In this document: positions 6,963 through 14,117 of the stretch, in pieces
How the letters are laid out: the number at the start of each line of letters is the position of its first letter
Position numbering within the stretch: position 1 is the stretch's first letter
NCBI GenBank assembly: GCA_003164475.1
Contig: PLTL01000297.1
Location: forward strand, 1 to 14,117
Direction: 5' to 3'
Length of the DNA: 14,117 nucleotides
Source of the DNA: Candidatus Dormiibacterota bacterium
GTDB taxonomy: Bacteria > Chloroflexota > Dormibacteria > UBA8260 > Bog-877
Notes under the pieces: model-generated
What the model saw: only the letters and a program-made list of their open reading frames with translations
What the model was told of the DNA's origin: nothing
Databases searched by the model: none
Position numbers and translations under genes: made by a program

Positions 6963-7930
6963 TCGGTGGTCTGGGTGTCGCCGGCCCGCGGCTGGGTCTG
7001 GCAGCGCAGAGAGCGGCGTCCCGCGCAAGAGCACGCCGGTCTGCCGGTCCCAGTTCCAGATCCAGGGCCCCGACCAGCCCGGCCCGGGCCAGGGTCTCGT
7101 CCCACCCGGGGGCGTGAGGGTGTAGCTGGCAACGCTTCTGGAGGAGAACCAGCGCCAGCTCTCGGGATGGACCAGCGTGGAGATGGACGCCGTCACCAAC
7201 GGCACCGCGGTCAACGGGTCCCGGCAAAGGGGCGTGAGCTCCTCGTGACCGGCCCGGCAGGGGCCGCGGCTGAGCCAGCTCTTGACCAACTCCTGGAGTA
7301 CCCCACCACGCCCCCGCCCTGCTGGGCGGCCCTGAGGACGGCGAGGAGCAAGTGATGGGTGTGTATCCCGGTTGCCCCCGGCCCCCGGGTGCCCGGTGCA
7401 GACCCGCGGGCGACGTCCAGCATGGCGCCGACCAGGTCGACGCCCGCGTACCAGGCGTTGTTGGGCTCGACCAGCCGGGGACTGATGTCGATGAACGTCG
7501 GGCCCGCGGCACTCACGATCACGTCGGCCGAGGCCACCCGGCGAATGCCGTCATAGGCCGTCCCGATCCGCGGCTTCACGTAGGCGGGAAACCGGTCCCC
7601 TCCGGCCAATCCGATGGCGCCAGGAGGCTGGGGAAGGCCGAGGCGGAGGAGCGTGGTCATGGCCGACGCCTTGTCCTGCACTGCCGCCAGGGCCCGGAAC
7701 GGTGGTACGGCCGTGACCACGCCGGCGGCCCCAAGGCGCTCAGGGACCGCGGCGAGCACGGCCGTCTGCTCCTGCGTGGGGAACAGCAGGTCGAAACTGC
7801 CGGTCGTGTAGGCCGCCAGGGCAGCCTTCAGCCAGCTGGGCGGACCTGACCCATAGGGGGGAACCGGGCGGACCCGGCCCACAGGGCGGGTGAACCGGCA
7901 CAGGCAGAAAGGCTCCCGCGCGAGAGCCTC
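6963..7930 (-). pseudogene. Degraded ATP-grasp family gene (5'-truncated, internally deleted, two frameshifts)
   Basis: Recognisable ATP-grasp sequence runs along the minus strand in three frames. It begins near 7910-7925 with FCLCRFTRPVGRV. It continues through DLLFPTQEQTAVLAA, ALAAVQDKASAMTTLLRLGLP and FPAYVKPRIGTA, then jumps near 7525 to GPTFIDISPRLVEPNNAW. The roughly 70-100 residues that normally hold the metal- and ATP-binding centre are missing in frame. Near 7300-7315, in a G-rich run, homology moves to a second frame (HEELTPL, DPLTAVPLV, SVASYTLTPP). Near 7105-7112, in a C/G run, it moves to a third (GWDETLARAGLVGALDLELG). The first ~45 residues of the family (substrate-binding N-terminus) are also absent. 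No working ligase can be made. The frame stays open upstream to 8143, but that part is only antisense to the tetR remnant. The subfamily substrate is unknown. Confidence 0.75.
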
Positions 7931-8385
7931 GAGGGTCTCGATGCCGTCACCATGCAGAGCGTGGCGGCCCGGCTTGGTGTGACGCCAATGGCCCTGTACC
8001 GCCACGTGGCCGACAAGGCCGACCTCCTCGATGGGATGGTCGAGCGGCGGCTCACCGAGCTCCCACCTCATGCCCCTGAGCTCTCCTGGCCCGAGCGGCT
8101 GTCGAGCACGGCGAGGGAGGTCCGCCACTGCGCACAGTGCCACCCCCGTGTGTTTCCGCTGCTGCTGCAGCGCCCGGCGACGACGCCCGGAGGGTTCGGG
8201 ATCACCTCTACCCTGCCCTCAGGCAGGCTGGTGTGGATCCGGGCCACGTGACCCAGATCGAACGGCTGATCAGCACGGCGGTGCTTGGCTTCGCCGTGAG
8301 TGAGGTTTCGGGGCCCTTCCAGAACCACTCCCGCGAGGTCCTGGACGCTGACTTCGACCGGCTGCTCCAGCTCCTGGCGGTGTGA
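7931..8385 (+). pseudogene. Degraded TetR/AcrR-family regulator (N-terminally truncated, frameshifted)
   Basis: The remnant opens inside the DNA-binding domain: EGLDAVTMQSVAARLGV followed by TPMALYRHVADKADLLDG, the classical TetR helix-turn-helix and helix 4. Helix 1 and the usual start are missing. The frame starting at 7931 holds through HPRVFPLLLQRPATTPG, then homology switches near 8185-8195 to the frame containing RVRDHLYPALRQAGVD. That frame ends with ISTAVLGFAVSEVSG and DADFDRLLQLLAV at the TGA 8383-8385. About 150 residues remain of a family that usually has 180-210. It lies head to head with the ATP-grasp remnant, so the pair was probably a divergently transcribed regulator and target. 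A start at ATG 7952 would make only a short frameshifted product with half a DNA-binding domain. Confidence 0.75.
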
Positions 8386-8667
8386 GTTGAAGTCGAGGCG
8401 GGACGCCGGGGAGCTCCGGCGCTCGCGCCCGGGCCGTGATCGCCACCCTCTGCCACGACTGCGCCGTACTCGGGGGCGGCCGATCCCGGTGGCGGTGCCC
8501 GCGCAGAGGTGGGCGAGGGCACACGGTGCTCGCAACCTGGCCATCGAGCCGAGCTGCCTGGGGGCGAGATGGTTCGAGGGCGTGCCGTCCACCAGGCGCG
8601 GACAGCCCTCGATTTCCGCTGATCCTGGCGGTCCGAGGTGGCGCTCGTCGGTCCGGCAGGGCCGAAG

Positions 8668-9294
8668 TCAGCCGGCCAGCAGGCTCTTGAGCTCCTTGGC
8701 GGTGTGCAGCTGGCCGTAGACCGCGCTCCCGACCTGGAACTTTCGCCCGCCCACTCCCAGGGTCCCCGCGTCGACGGGGTCGAACCCGATCTGATCGATC
8801 AGGCCAGCGACCACCCGTTTGGCCTCCGGGTCGTCAGCGGCAATGGGAATGGCGATCCGTTTCGGATCCCCTGGGGGACGGCCCATCTCGGCCAGCGACT
8901 GCCAATGAATGGCGTTGAACGCCTTGACCGCGCGGGCCCCGGCCAGGTACTGCTGCTGGAGTTCGCTGCCGGTGCTCTGGTCGTGGTCGAGCTGCTCGAA
9001 GTGCCCATCCCGCGCGGGGTAGTAGTTGTTGGTGTCGATCACGATCTTGCCCGTCAGCGCCGCCGCCGGCAGCTGCCGGTAGCGCCCGAAGGGGATCGAG
9101 ACAATCGCCACCTCGCCAAACTCGGCAGCCTCCTCCGCGGTCACCGCCCGAGCGTTGGCGCCCAGCTGGGCCACGGTCTCCCTGAGTGTCTCCGGTCCCC
9201 GGGAATTGCTGATTGCCACCTGGTGGCCGGCGCCCACCAACAGCTGCGCCAGAGTTCCCCCGATGTGGCCGCTGCCGATGATCCCGATCTTCAT
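8668..9294 (-). CDS. NADPH:F420 oxidoreductase-like NADP-binding protein
   Basis: This 208-residue protein has an N-terminal Rossmann fold: MKIGIIGSGHIGGTLA at residues 1-16, then SNSRGPETL at 29-37, where S31/R32 would contact the 2'-phosphate of NADP. Segments IVSIPFGRY, IDTNNYYPARDG (86-97) and VKAFNAIHWQSL (123-134) match the COG2085 family of F420-dependent NADP reductase homologues. True F420:NADP reductase is a hydride shuttle between F420H2 and NADP. Many COG2085 members lack proof of F420 use, and no other F420 gene is here, so the cofactor partner is uncertain. The ATG at 9294 is chosen because the Rossmann strand starts there and a strong ribosome-binding site precedes it. The gene is on the same strand as hpnE but 288 bp downstream, probably with its own promoter. 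Confidence 0.85.
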   Translation of the reverse strand: MKIGIIGSGHIGGTLAQLLVGAGHQVAISNSRGPETLRETVAQLGANARAVTAEEAAEFGEVAIVSIPFGRYRQLPAAALTGKIVIDTNNYYPARDGHFEQLDHDQSTGSELQQQYLAGARAVKAFNAIHWQSLAEMGRPPGDPKRIAIPIAADDPEAKRVVAGLIDQIGFDPVDAGTLGVGGRKFQVGSAVYGQLHTAKELKSLLAG

Positions 9295-9300
9295 CCTTCC

Positions 9301-9306
9301 ACCTCC
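9301..9306 (-). promoter_or_regulatory. Ribosome-binding site for the F420/NADP oxidoreductase-like gene
   Basis: On the minus strand GGAGGT lies 6 nt before the ATG at 9294. It decides the start against longer upstream extensions of the same frame. Confidence 0.75.
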
Positions 9307-9539
9307 GGGCCCGCGGTTCCGCCGGCCAGAATCTCCGCCGTGCCGAGTCGCCGCGCGGGCAGAGCTGCCCCGTGGCTTGCATCCCCAGATCATCGACGGT
9401 CGGCGGCGGCGCCGGCTCAGACCATCCAACAGCGTACGGCCCCGACCGGCGGGGTCGGCGCCGGAGACCACTTCGCCGGACCTTCCCCCAAGTGGGGCGA
9501 CGGGGTGGGATCCTGGCCCCTGCGGGTCGCCTGGCCGAG

Positions 9540-9577
9540 GAGCTCGGGCCGCCTCCGGCGGGGCTCGCCCAGAGCTC
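9540..9577 (-). terminator. Composite hairpin just after hpnE
   Basis: Starting six bases after the hpnE stop, GAGCTC (9540-9545) can pair with GAGCTC (9572-9577). GGGC (9546-9549) can pair with GCCC (9567-9570) past a bulged A. An inner CGCC-TCC-GGCG hairpin lies at 9550-9560. No T-tract is seen. The position fits a terminator for the shc-hpnC-hpnD-hpnE transcript; the stem is imperfect. Confidence 0.35.
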
Positions 9578-9582
9578 GGAGC

Positions 9583-10947
9583 TCAATTCGCCTGGGCCGC
9601 CAGGGCGGCGGCGCGCCCGCTGCGGACCGCCCCCTCCATGGTCGCGGGCCAGCCGGTGTCGGTCCAGCTGCCGGCCAGAAACAGCCCCTCGATCGACGTT
9701 GTGGGGCCAGGGCGGGCCGTCCCGGAGCCGGGGAAGGCGGCGAAGGTGGCGGCCGCCTCCCGGGTCACCCGGCTGTGGCGCAGCCTGGCCCTCCGGGCGG
9801 CCGGGAACAGTTCCTGGCAGAGCGCCCAGAGCCGGTCGGTCAGGGTGGCCTCGGCCACCCGCACCAGGCTGTCCGCGGCTGACAGTGAGACCGACGAGTG
9901 GTAGACGGGCTCCCCATCCATCGACCGTCCCGGCGCGCCCAGCGCCGACCGGTCGAAGAGCCACTGCAGGGGCGACCCGGGGGCCGCCACCACCGGGCCG
10001 GGAAGGAAGGGACGATCAGTGAAGAGGTGGAGGTTGACGATGGGGGAGCTGGGCAGGTTCGCGGCCGCGTCGACCTTGGGTTCACTGGTCCCTCTGGTGG
10101 CCAGCAGCCGCCGCGTCGCTCCGGCCGCGGTTGCCAGCACCACCAGGTCCGCCTCCAGTTCCTCGCCCTCGGCGCTGCGCACCAGGTGGACCCGCGAGCC
10201 CCCTTGGGCCAGCGCGGCGGCCCGCCAGTGCAGCCGCAGCTCCACCCCGCTCCGGCCCAGGCCCCGGCGGCAGGGCGGGTCGAGCCACCCGGTGAGGTCG
10301 GCGGCGGGCAGCCGCAGTGCGCCCGCCTCGGCCCCGGCCAGCAGCCCCTCCTGGATCACGTAGGCGGCCAGGGCGGCGCTGCAGCGCTCCAGGGCTACAT
10401 TGCAGGCCGAGATGAGGAAGGGCTCCCAGAGCTGGGTCATGGCGAGGTCGTCCTGGCCCAGGCTCTGGAGCCAGGAGCGGGCCGGGACCGGATCCAGGAG
10501 CGACCTTTCGCCGGGTGGGAGCGAGCGCAGGGCCCTGGCCACCGCGAGGGTACGCACCAACTGCCGGGTGGGTAGCCCGGGCCAGCGGAGGAGCACTGGC
10601 AGCAGGTGGCCGGGCGCTGGCAGCGCCGCTGCCCGCAGCTCCCTGGTGACCCCGGTTCGGGGGTTGGCCACCACCAGCTCCAGCCGCTTCTGGCGAAGCC
10701 CCGGCTCGATCTCCAGGCGTCGGAGAAAGGCCTCCAGCTGGACGCAGCAGCCTAGGTAGACGTGCTGGCCGGTGTCCACCCTGCCGGCGATCGGGTCGGG
10801 GACCGAGCGGCAGAGCCCGCCCAGCACCGGCGCCCTCTCGACCAGGGTGACCCTGGCGCCCTGGTCAGCCAGCTCCAGAGCGGCCGCCACCCCAGCCAGG
10901 CCACCGCCCACCACGAGCGCGTCCACTGGAGGTTCCGCCAGGCTCAC
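9583..10947 (-). CDS. hpnE: Hydroxysqualene dehydroxylase HpnE (FAD amine-oxidase family)
   Basis: This 454-residue flavoenzyme reduces hydroxysqualene to squalene, the last step of the HpnC/HpnD/HpnE route. The FAD-binding GGGLAG motif is at residues 14-19, followed by an acidic strand end (LVERAPVLGGLCRS) and DTGQHVYLGC, as in phytoene-desaturase-like amine oxidases. Near the C-terminus, GLFLAGSWTDTGWPATMEGAVRSG is the second FAD-contact motif; the GWPATMEGA form is what I expect in HpnE. The GTG at 10947 is chosen because it overlaps the hpnD stop by 4 nt (GTGA) and places the Rossmann strand right after it. Length is normal. The family was formerly annotated as squalene-associated FAD-dependent desaturase, and a carotenoid role is unlikely next to shc. 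Confidence 0.93.
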   Translation of the reverse strand: MSLAEPPVDALVVGGGLAGVAAALELADQGARVTLVERAPVLGGLCRSVPDPIAGRVDTGQHVYLGCCVQLEAFLRRLEIEPGLRQKRLELVVANPRTGVTRELRAAALPAPGHLLPVLLRWPGLPTRQLVRTLAVARALRSLPPGERSLLDPVPARSWLQSLGQDDLAMTQLWEPFLISACNVALERCSAALAAYVIQEGLLAGAEAGALRLPAADLTGWLDPPCRRGLGRSGVELRLHWRAAALAQGGSRVHLVRSAEGEELEADLVVLATAAGATRRLLATRGTSEPKVDAAANLPSSPIVNLHLFTDRPFLPGPVVAAPGSPLQWLFDRSALGAPGRSMDGEPVYHSSVSLSAADSLVRVAEATLTDRLWALCQELFPAARRARLRHSRVTREAAATFAAFPGSGTARPGPTTSIEGLFLAGSWTDTGWPATMEGAVRSGRAAALAAQAN

Positions 10948-11843
10948 GGACGCATGGTGGCCGCGGCCCAGGCGCCCAGAGCGAGCCGGAGCTTGCGCCA
11001 GGGGCCCAGCGAGATGCGCTCTGACTGAACGTCGAAGCGCCTCCGCTCGATCTCGTCGAGGATGGCCATGTAGAGGGCGGCTAGCGCTGCCGGGCATCCC
11101 CTGGCCCTGCGGTCCACCAGGGGAACCAGCCGGCGGCCCTCACTGAAGAGCTGGCGGGCCCGGTCCACCTGGACAGCCATCAGCTGTCGGTAGGCCCCTG
11201 CCCTGGGACTCCGGTCGCCGAGGAGGAGGTCGTCCGGCCGGCAGCCGAAACGCTCCAACTCCTCCCGAGGCAGGTAGCAGCGGCCCCGCTCGCCGTCCTC
11301 CACGAGGTCGCGGAGAATGTTGGTCAGCTGCATCGCCTCGCCCAGCCGGACCGCCAGCTCGGGGACCCTTTGGTCGGTGTAGCCGAAGATCCTGGCGCTG
11401 AGCAGCCCCACAGCCCCCGCCACCCCGTAGCTGTAGCGCCGGAGATCCGCCTCGGTGGCGATCTCCAAGGGGTCGCAGTCGGCGGCGCACCCGTCGATCA
11501 CCTCGTGGAGGTTGCGAGGATCAAGCCGGAAGCTCCGGGCGGCGTCCCAGAGGACCAACCACGCCGGGCCGGGCGGGGCCCCGGCCAGGGTGGCCTCCAA
11601 CTGCGACCGGAACTGCTCCAGCTGCTGGCGCCGTTGGGCGGGGCTGCCCTCGCCGTCGGCGATGTCGTCGGCGACCCGGCAGAATTGGTAGACCGCGTGC
11701 AGCGCCTGGCGCCGGGAGCGGGGCAGCAGGCGGAAGGCGTAGTAGAAGTTGGCGGCGGCGGCCCTAACCTCCCGGCCGCACTCTCGGTGGGCGGCCCGAA
11801 GCTGCTGCGCCGAGGGAGCCTCGGCCGGTACCGCGGCGCTCAA
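10944..11843 (-). CDS. hpnD: Presqualene diphosphate synthase HpnD
   Basis: This 299-residue trans-isoprenyl synthase condenses two farnesyl diphosphates to presqualene diphosphate. The first aspartate-rich motif is DDIAD (D59, D60, D63) after VYQFCRVA. The second is in QLTNILRDLVEDGERGRCYLP (N175, D179, D183). The start is a TTG at 11843 that overlaps the hpnC stop (TTGA), matching the 4-nt overlap seen at every other junction of this operon. A GTG at 11873 is the alternative; neither has a good ribosome-binding site. The assignment as HpnD rather than HpnC rests on the VADDIAD and ILRDLVED motifs and on gene order. It ends with a 4-nt overlap into hpnE. Confidence 0.92.
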   Translation of the reverse strand: MSAAVPAEAPSAQQLRAAHRECGREVRAAAANFYYAFRLLPRSRRQALHAVYQFCRVADDIADGEGSPAQRRQQLEQFRSQLEATLAGAPPGPAWLVLWDAARSFRLDPRNLHEVIDGCAADCDPLEIATEADLRRYSYGVAGAVGLLSARIFGYTDQRVPELAVRLGEAMQLTNILRDLVEDGERGRCYLPREELERFGCRPDDLLLGDRSPRAGAYRQLMAVQVDRARQLFSEGRRLVPLVDRRARGCPAALAALYMAILDEIERRRFDVQSERISLGPWRKLRLALGAWAAATMRP

Positions 11844-12754
11844 GTCGCGTGCGGCGGAGCGGCCATCCGCCACGCCCAGGAGGCTCGCCAGACCGCCTGG
11901 CGCCGCCGGGCCGGGGTCAGCACCGCCTTCTCCGAGAAGACCCTGGGCCCGGCCAGGAGGGCTGCCTCGGCGGCGGCGAGCCCGCAGAGGATGAAGCTTG
12001 CCATCTCCACCCTCATGAGTCCAGGCAGCTGGCCCACGAGCGGCCATCCATCGATGAGCATCCGCCGGGCCCTCGCCACGGCATGGGTCTCCGCCGCGAG
12101 CATCCCCGGGGTCGCCTCGCCGCTCCGCCAATCCTCCTCGCTGGCGCCGTGCTGCTGGAGCAGTTCGAGAGGGAGGTAGCGGCGGCCCCGGACCCGGTCG
12201 GAGGCCACGTCCTGCCACATGTTGGCGAGCTGAAGCCCGGTGCAGATGGAGTCGGAGTGGCGCACTCGCTCGCCGTCGTGGATCCCCTCCAGGGCCAGCA
12301 CCAGCTCTCCCACCGGGGTGGCCGAGAGGGTGCAGTAACGGTCCAGCTCAGCCCAGCTCTGGTAGCTGGTGACCTCCTGGTCCTGGAGGTTGGCCTGGAT
12401 CAGTCGCTGGAAGGGGTCGCGGTCCAGCTGGAATTGCTCGATCACCGGCTGGAGCCGCATGAAGACTGGGTGGCGAGGCTTGCCCCCGTAGCAAGCTTCT
12501 AGCTCCTGCGACGCCAGCCCCAGCAGTGCGGTGGGGTCGCCCAGCCCCTCGTCCCCGAGATCGTCCACCAGCCGGCAGAAGCCGTAGATGGCGCCCCGCG
12601 CCTCCCGCCGATTCGGCCGCAGCAGCCAGGCCGCAATGGGGAAGTTCTCCGCCCCTCTGGCTTGGTCCTGGCGCCGGCGCGAGTACTCGGGGAGCGCCAC
12701 CGGCCCACGCTCCCCCTGCGCCTCCAGCCCGAGCGCCGGGGCCGGGGAGGTCAT
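11840..12754 (-). CDS. hpnC: Hydroxysqualene synthase HpnC
   Basis: This 304-residue trans-isoprenyl synthase homologue converts presqualene diphosphate to hydroxysqualene. The N-terminal ENFPIAAWLLR segment, which I associate with HpnC, is at 36-46. The first metal-binding motif is DDLGDE (D64, D65, D68) after IYGFCRLV. The second is in NMWQDVASDRVRGRRYLP (D182, D186). The start ATG at 12754 overlaps the shc stop (ATGA 12751-12754); the frame is open much further upstream, but only as antisense-like sequence inside shc. The first ~25 residues are variable. It pairs with HpnD in the three-gene alternative to eukaryotic squalene synthase. Confidence 0.92.
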   Translation of the reverse strand: MTSPAPALGLEAQGERGPVALPEYSRRRQDQARGAENFPIAAWLLRPNRREARGAIYGFCRLVDDLGDEGLGDPTALLGLASQELEACYGGKPRHPVFMRLQPVIEQFQLDRDPFQRLIQANLQDQEVTSYQSWAELDRYCTLSATPVGELVLALEGIHDGERVRHSDSICTGLQLANMWQDVASDRVRGRRYLPLELLQQHGASEEDWRSGEATPGMLAAETHAVARARRMLIDGWPLVGQLPGLMRVEMASFILCGLAAAEAALLAGPRVFSEKAVLTPARRRQAVWRASWAWRMAAPPHAT

Positions 12755-14117
12755 CCCGGGGTGCTCCGGCGGGCCCTCTCGGGCCGCAGCACCCGGGCCA
12801 GCGCCATCACCGGGAACACCGTTGCGTAGAGGTGGTAGCGGAGGTAGAAGGCCCGCGGGAAACCGGTTCCGGTGAAGTGCTGATCGGTCCAGCCCCCGTC
12901 CCCCTCCTGGTGGCGGAGGAGCCAGCCAGCGGCAGCGTCCGCGGCGAGGCTCAGCTGGCCTTGGGGGTCCAGCTCGGGGGTCGACTCCGAGGCCGCCAGC
13001 AGGGAGAGCAGCGCCCACGCGGTCTGCGAGGGTGTGGGGTCGCCCTTGCCGATGTGGCTGCGGTCGTCGTACGAGAGCACCGACTCGCCGAAGCCGCCCG
13101 AGGCCTGCTGGTTGATCCGGACCCACTCGCCGATCCGGTGCAGGCGGGCGTGGTCCATGGAGGCCCCGGCTGCCGCCAGAGCCGTCGCCGCCGCAGCCCC
13201 GCCGTAGACGTAGTTGACCCCCCAGCGCCCGTAGTAGGCTCCCTCGCCCTCCTCCGACTGGCGCAGCCACGCGAGCGCCCGCTCCTTGGCCGGCTCCAGA
13301 TCGGCGCCGCCCAGCCGGGCGAAGGCTTCGATGACGTGGGCGGTGACGTCCGGGCTGGGCCGGTCCAGCATCTCGCCGAAGTCCGAAATGGGGAGCTTCT
13401 CCACCCAGGTGCGGTTGTTGTCGGCGTCGAAGGCGCCGTAGCCGCCGTCGCTGCCCTGCATGACCACCAGCCAGGCCAGCGCCCGTCGTATCGCCGCCCC
13501 CACGTCGGTCGCCTCGTCGCGGTTGTGGCCGGCCACCCTCAGCGCCGAGAGCACGACCGCGGTGTCGTCGGTGTCGGGGTACTGATCGTTGTAGAGCTCG
13601 AAGGGCCAGCCGCCGGGTGCTCCCTTGGGGCGCCGCACTGCCCAGTCCCCGACCTTGGTGACCTCGCGTTCCAGCAGCCACTGGACCGCGCCCCGGATCG
13701 CCTCGTGCTGGGAGGGGACCCCGGCATCGAGAAGAGCCCAGACGGCCAGCGCCGTGTCCCACACCGGGGAGATGCAGGACTGGAGCCGAAAGCCCTGCTC
13801 GTCCTCGATTCCGAAGGTCTCGAGCGTCTCCAGGCCCCTCCGCATCACCGGGTTGTCCAGCCGGTACCCGCGGGCCCGCAGTGCCATCACCCCATAGACC
13901 CAGGGGGGTTGGATGCCCGCCCAGGAGCCGTCCTGCTCCTGATGCTCCAGGATCCAGCGCTCGGCCCGGGCCAGGGCCGAGCGCTGGCGGACCCCCGCCT
14001 GGGGCAGCCGGCTGTAGGTTCGCAGCGCTCGGTCCACCACCTTCCAGGTGGCCGTGCCGTGGCTCGGTCGGCGCGGCCCGAGAGGCAGCTCCTCGCGGGT
14101 GGGGGAGTCCAGGGGAA
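12751..14117 (-). CDS. shc: Squalene-hopene cyclase, C-terminal two thirds (5' end outside window)
   Basis: The minus-strand frame is open to the window edge, giving 454 residues of an enzyme that normally has about 630. Squalene-hopene cyclase is a monotopic membrane enzyme that folds squalene into hopene or hopanol. The catalytic DxDD motif appears as YPDTDDTAVV, with the DTDD codons at 13564-13575. QW-type repeats are visible: GDGSWAGIQPPW, GSDGGYGAFDADN, GAYYGRWGVNY, GGFGES and GDGGWTDQHFTGTGFP. The segments SPVWDTALAVWAL and STPSQTAWAL-like PTPSQTAWALL match the family closely. The true start lies upstream of the window; an in-frame GTG at 14040 is only internal. It is the first visible gene of a coupled operon with hpnC, hpnD and hpnE. 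Confidence 0.96.
   Translation of the reverse strand, partial: PLDSPTREELPLGPRRPSHGTATWKVVDRALRTYSRLPQAGVRQRSALARAERWILEHQEQDGSWAGIQPPWVYGVMALRARGYRLDNPVMRRGLETLETFGIEDEQGFRLQSCISPVWDTALAVWALLDAGVPSQHEAIRGAVQWLLEREVTKVGDWAVRRPKGAPGGWPFELYNDQYPDTDDTAVVLSALRVAGHNRDEATDVGAAIRRALAWLVVMQGSDGGYGAFDADNNRTWVEKLPISDFGEMLDRPSPDVTAHVIEAFARLGGADLEPAKERALAWLRQSEEGEGAYYGRWGVNYVYGGAAAATALAAAGASMDHARLHRIGEWVRINQQASGGFGESVLSYDDRSHIGKGDPTPSQTAWALLSLLAASESTPELDPQGQLSLAADAAAGWLLRHQEGDGGWTDQHFTGTGFPRAFYLRYHLYATVFPVMALARVLRPERARRSTPG

Noticed and set aside
8386..8667. Possible extra gene between the TetR remnant and the oxidoreductase-like gene
   Set aside because: Frames on both strands are low-complexity and without a recognisable domain. 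I see only an intergenic stretch.
10944..12754. hpnC and hpnD read as phytoene synthase (CrtB) genes, with hpnE as phytoene desaturase
   Set aside because: Two tandem prenyl synthases plus this amine oxidase next to shc is the known squalene route. Motifs and order fit HpnC/D/E better than carotenoid genes.
12755..13762. Long minus-strand frame upstream of and continuous with hpnC
   Set aside because: It lies wholly inside shc in another frame and is Arg/Gly-rich with no family pattern. hpnC begins at the ATG overlapping the shc stop.
1..14117. CRISPR arrays, tRNA or rRNA genes, insertion sequences, attachment sites
   Set aside because: No regularly spaced repeats, cloverleaf-like segments, transposase frames or terminal inverted repeats were found by eye.

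Overview
This is a high-GC bacterial window with tightly packed genes, frequent GTG/TTG starts and stop/start overlaps. Its core is a hopanoid (bacterial sterol-like lipid) locus. GC content, codon use and the mix of families suggest a high-GC Gram-positive-like lineage such as Actinomycetota, or a neighbour such as Candidatus Dormibacterota or Chloroflexota. No marker gene fixes the taxonomy, so this is a guess.

Layout. Bases 1-1297 (+) carry the 3' end of a YbjQ-type heavy-metal-binding-domain protein, followed without a gap by a zinc-dependent HDAC-like deacetylase. A 364-bp gap precedes an acetoacetate-decarboxylase-like gene (1662-2456, +) of clearly lower GC. Convergent to it is a Sir2 NAD-dependent deacetylase (2581-3411, -). 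A 355-bp divergent gap leads to a plus-strand cassette (3767-6962) in which every gene overlaps the next by 4 nt: an orphan OmpR/PhoB-type response regulator, hpnA, and a single ORF fusing a CruF-like membrane carotenoid hydratase domain to an HpnG-like hopanoid phosphorylase domain. Facing it is a minus-strand cassette (14117-9583), also with 4-nt overlaps throughout: shc (5' end off the window), hpnC, hpnD, hpnE. Between the cassettes lie an intact F420/NADP-oxidoreductase-like gene (9294-8668, -) and two decayed genes: an ATP-grasp remnant (about 7930-6963, -) and a TetR remnant (about 7931-8385, +). The two remnants meet head to head, each without its 5' end.

How it works together. HpnD joins two farnesyl diphosphates to presqualene diphosphate. 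HpnC converts that to hydroxysqualene, HpnE (FAD) reduces it to squalene, and SHC cyclises squalene to hopene/hopanol. The HpnG half of the fusion would remove adenine from adenosylhopane during side-chain building; HpnA is a hopanoid-associated sugar epimerase/dehydratase of unsettled reaction. The radical-SAM enzyme HpnH that makes adenosylhopane is not in the window. The CruF-HpnG fusion and the response regulator embedded in the hopanoid cassette are the least expected elements. The TetR/ATP-grasp scar looks like one deletion that removed a divergent promoter and the 5' ends of both genes.
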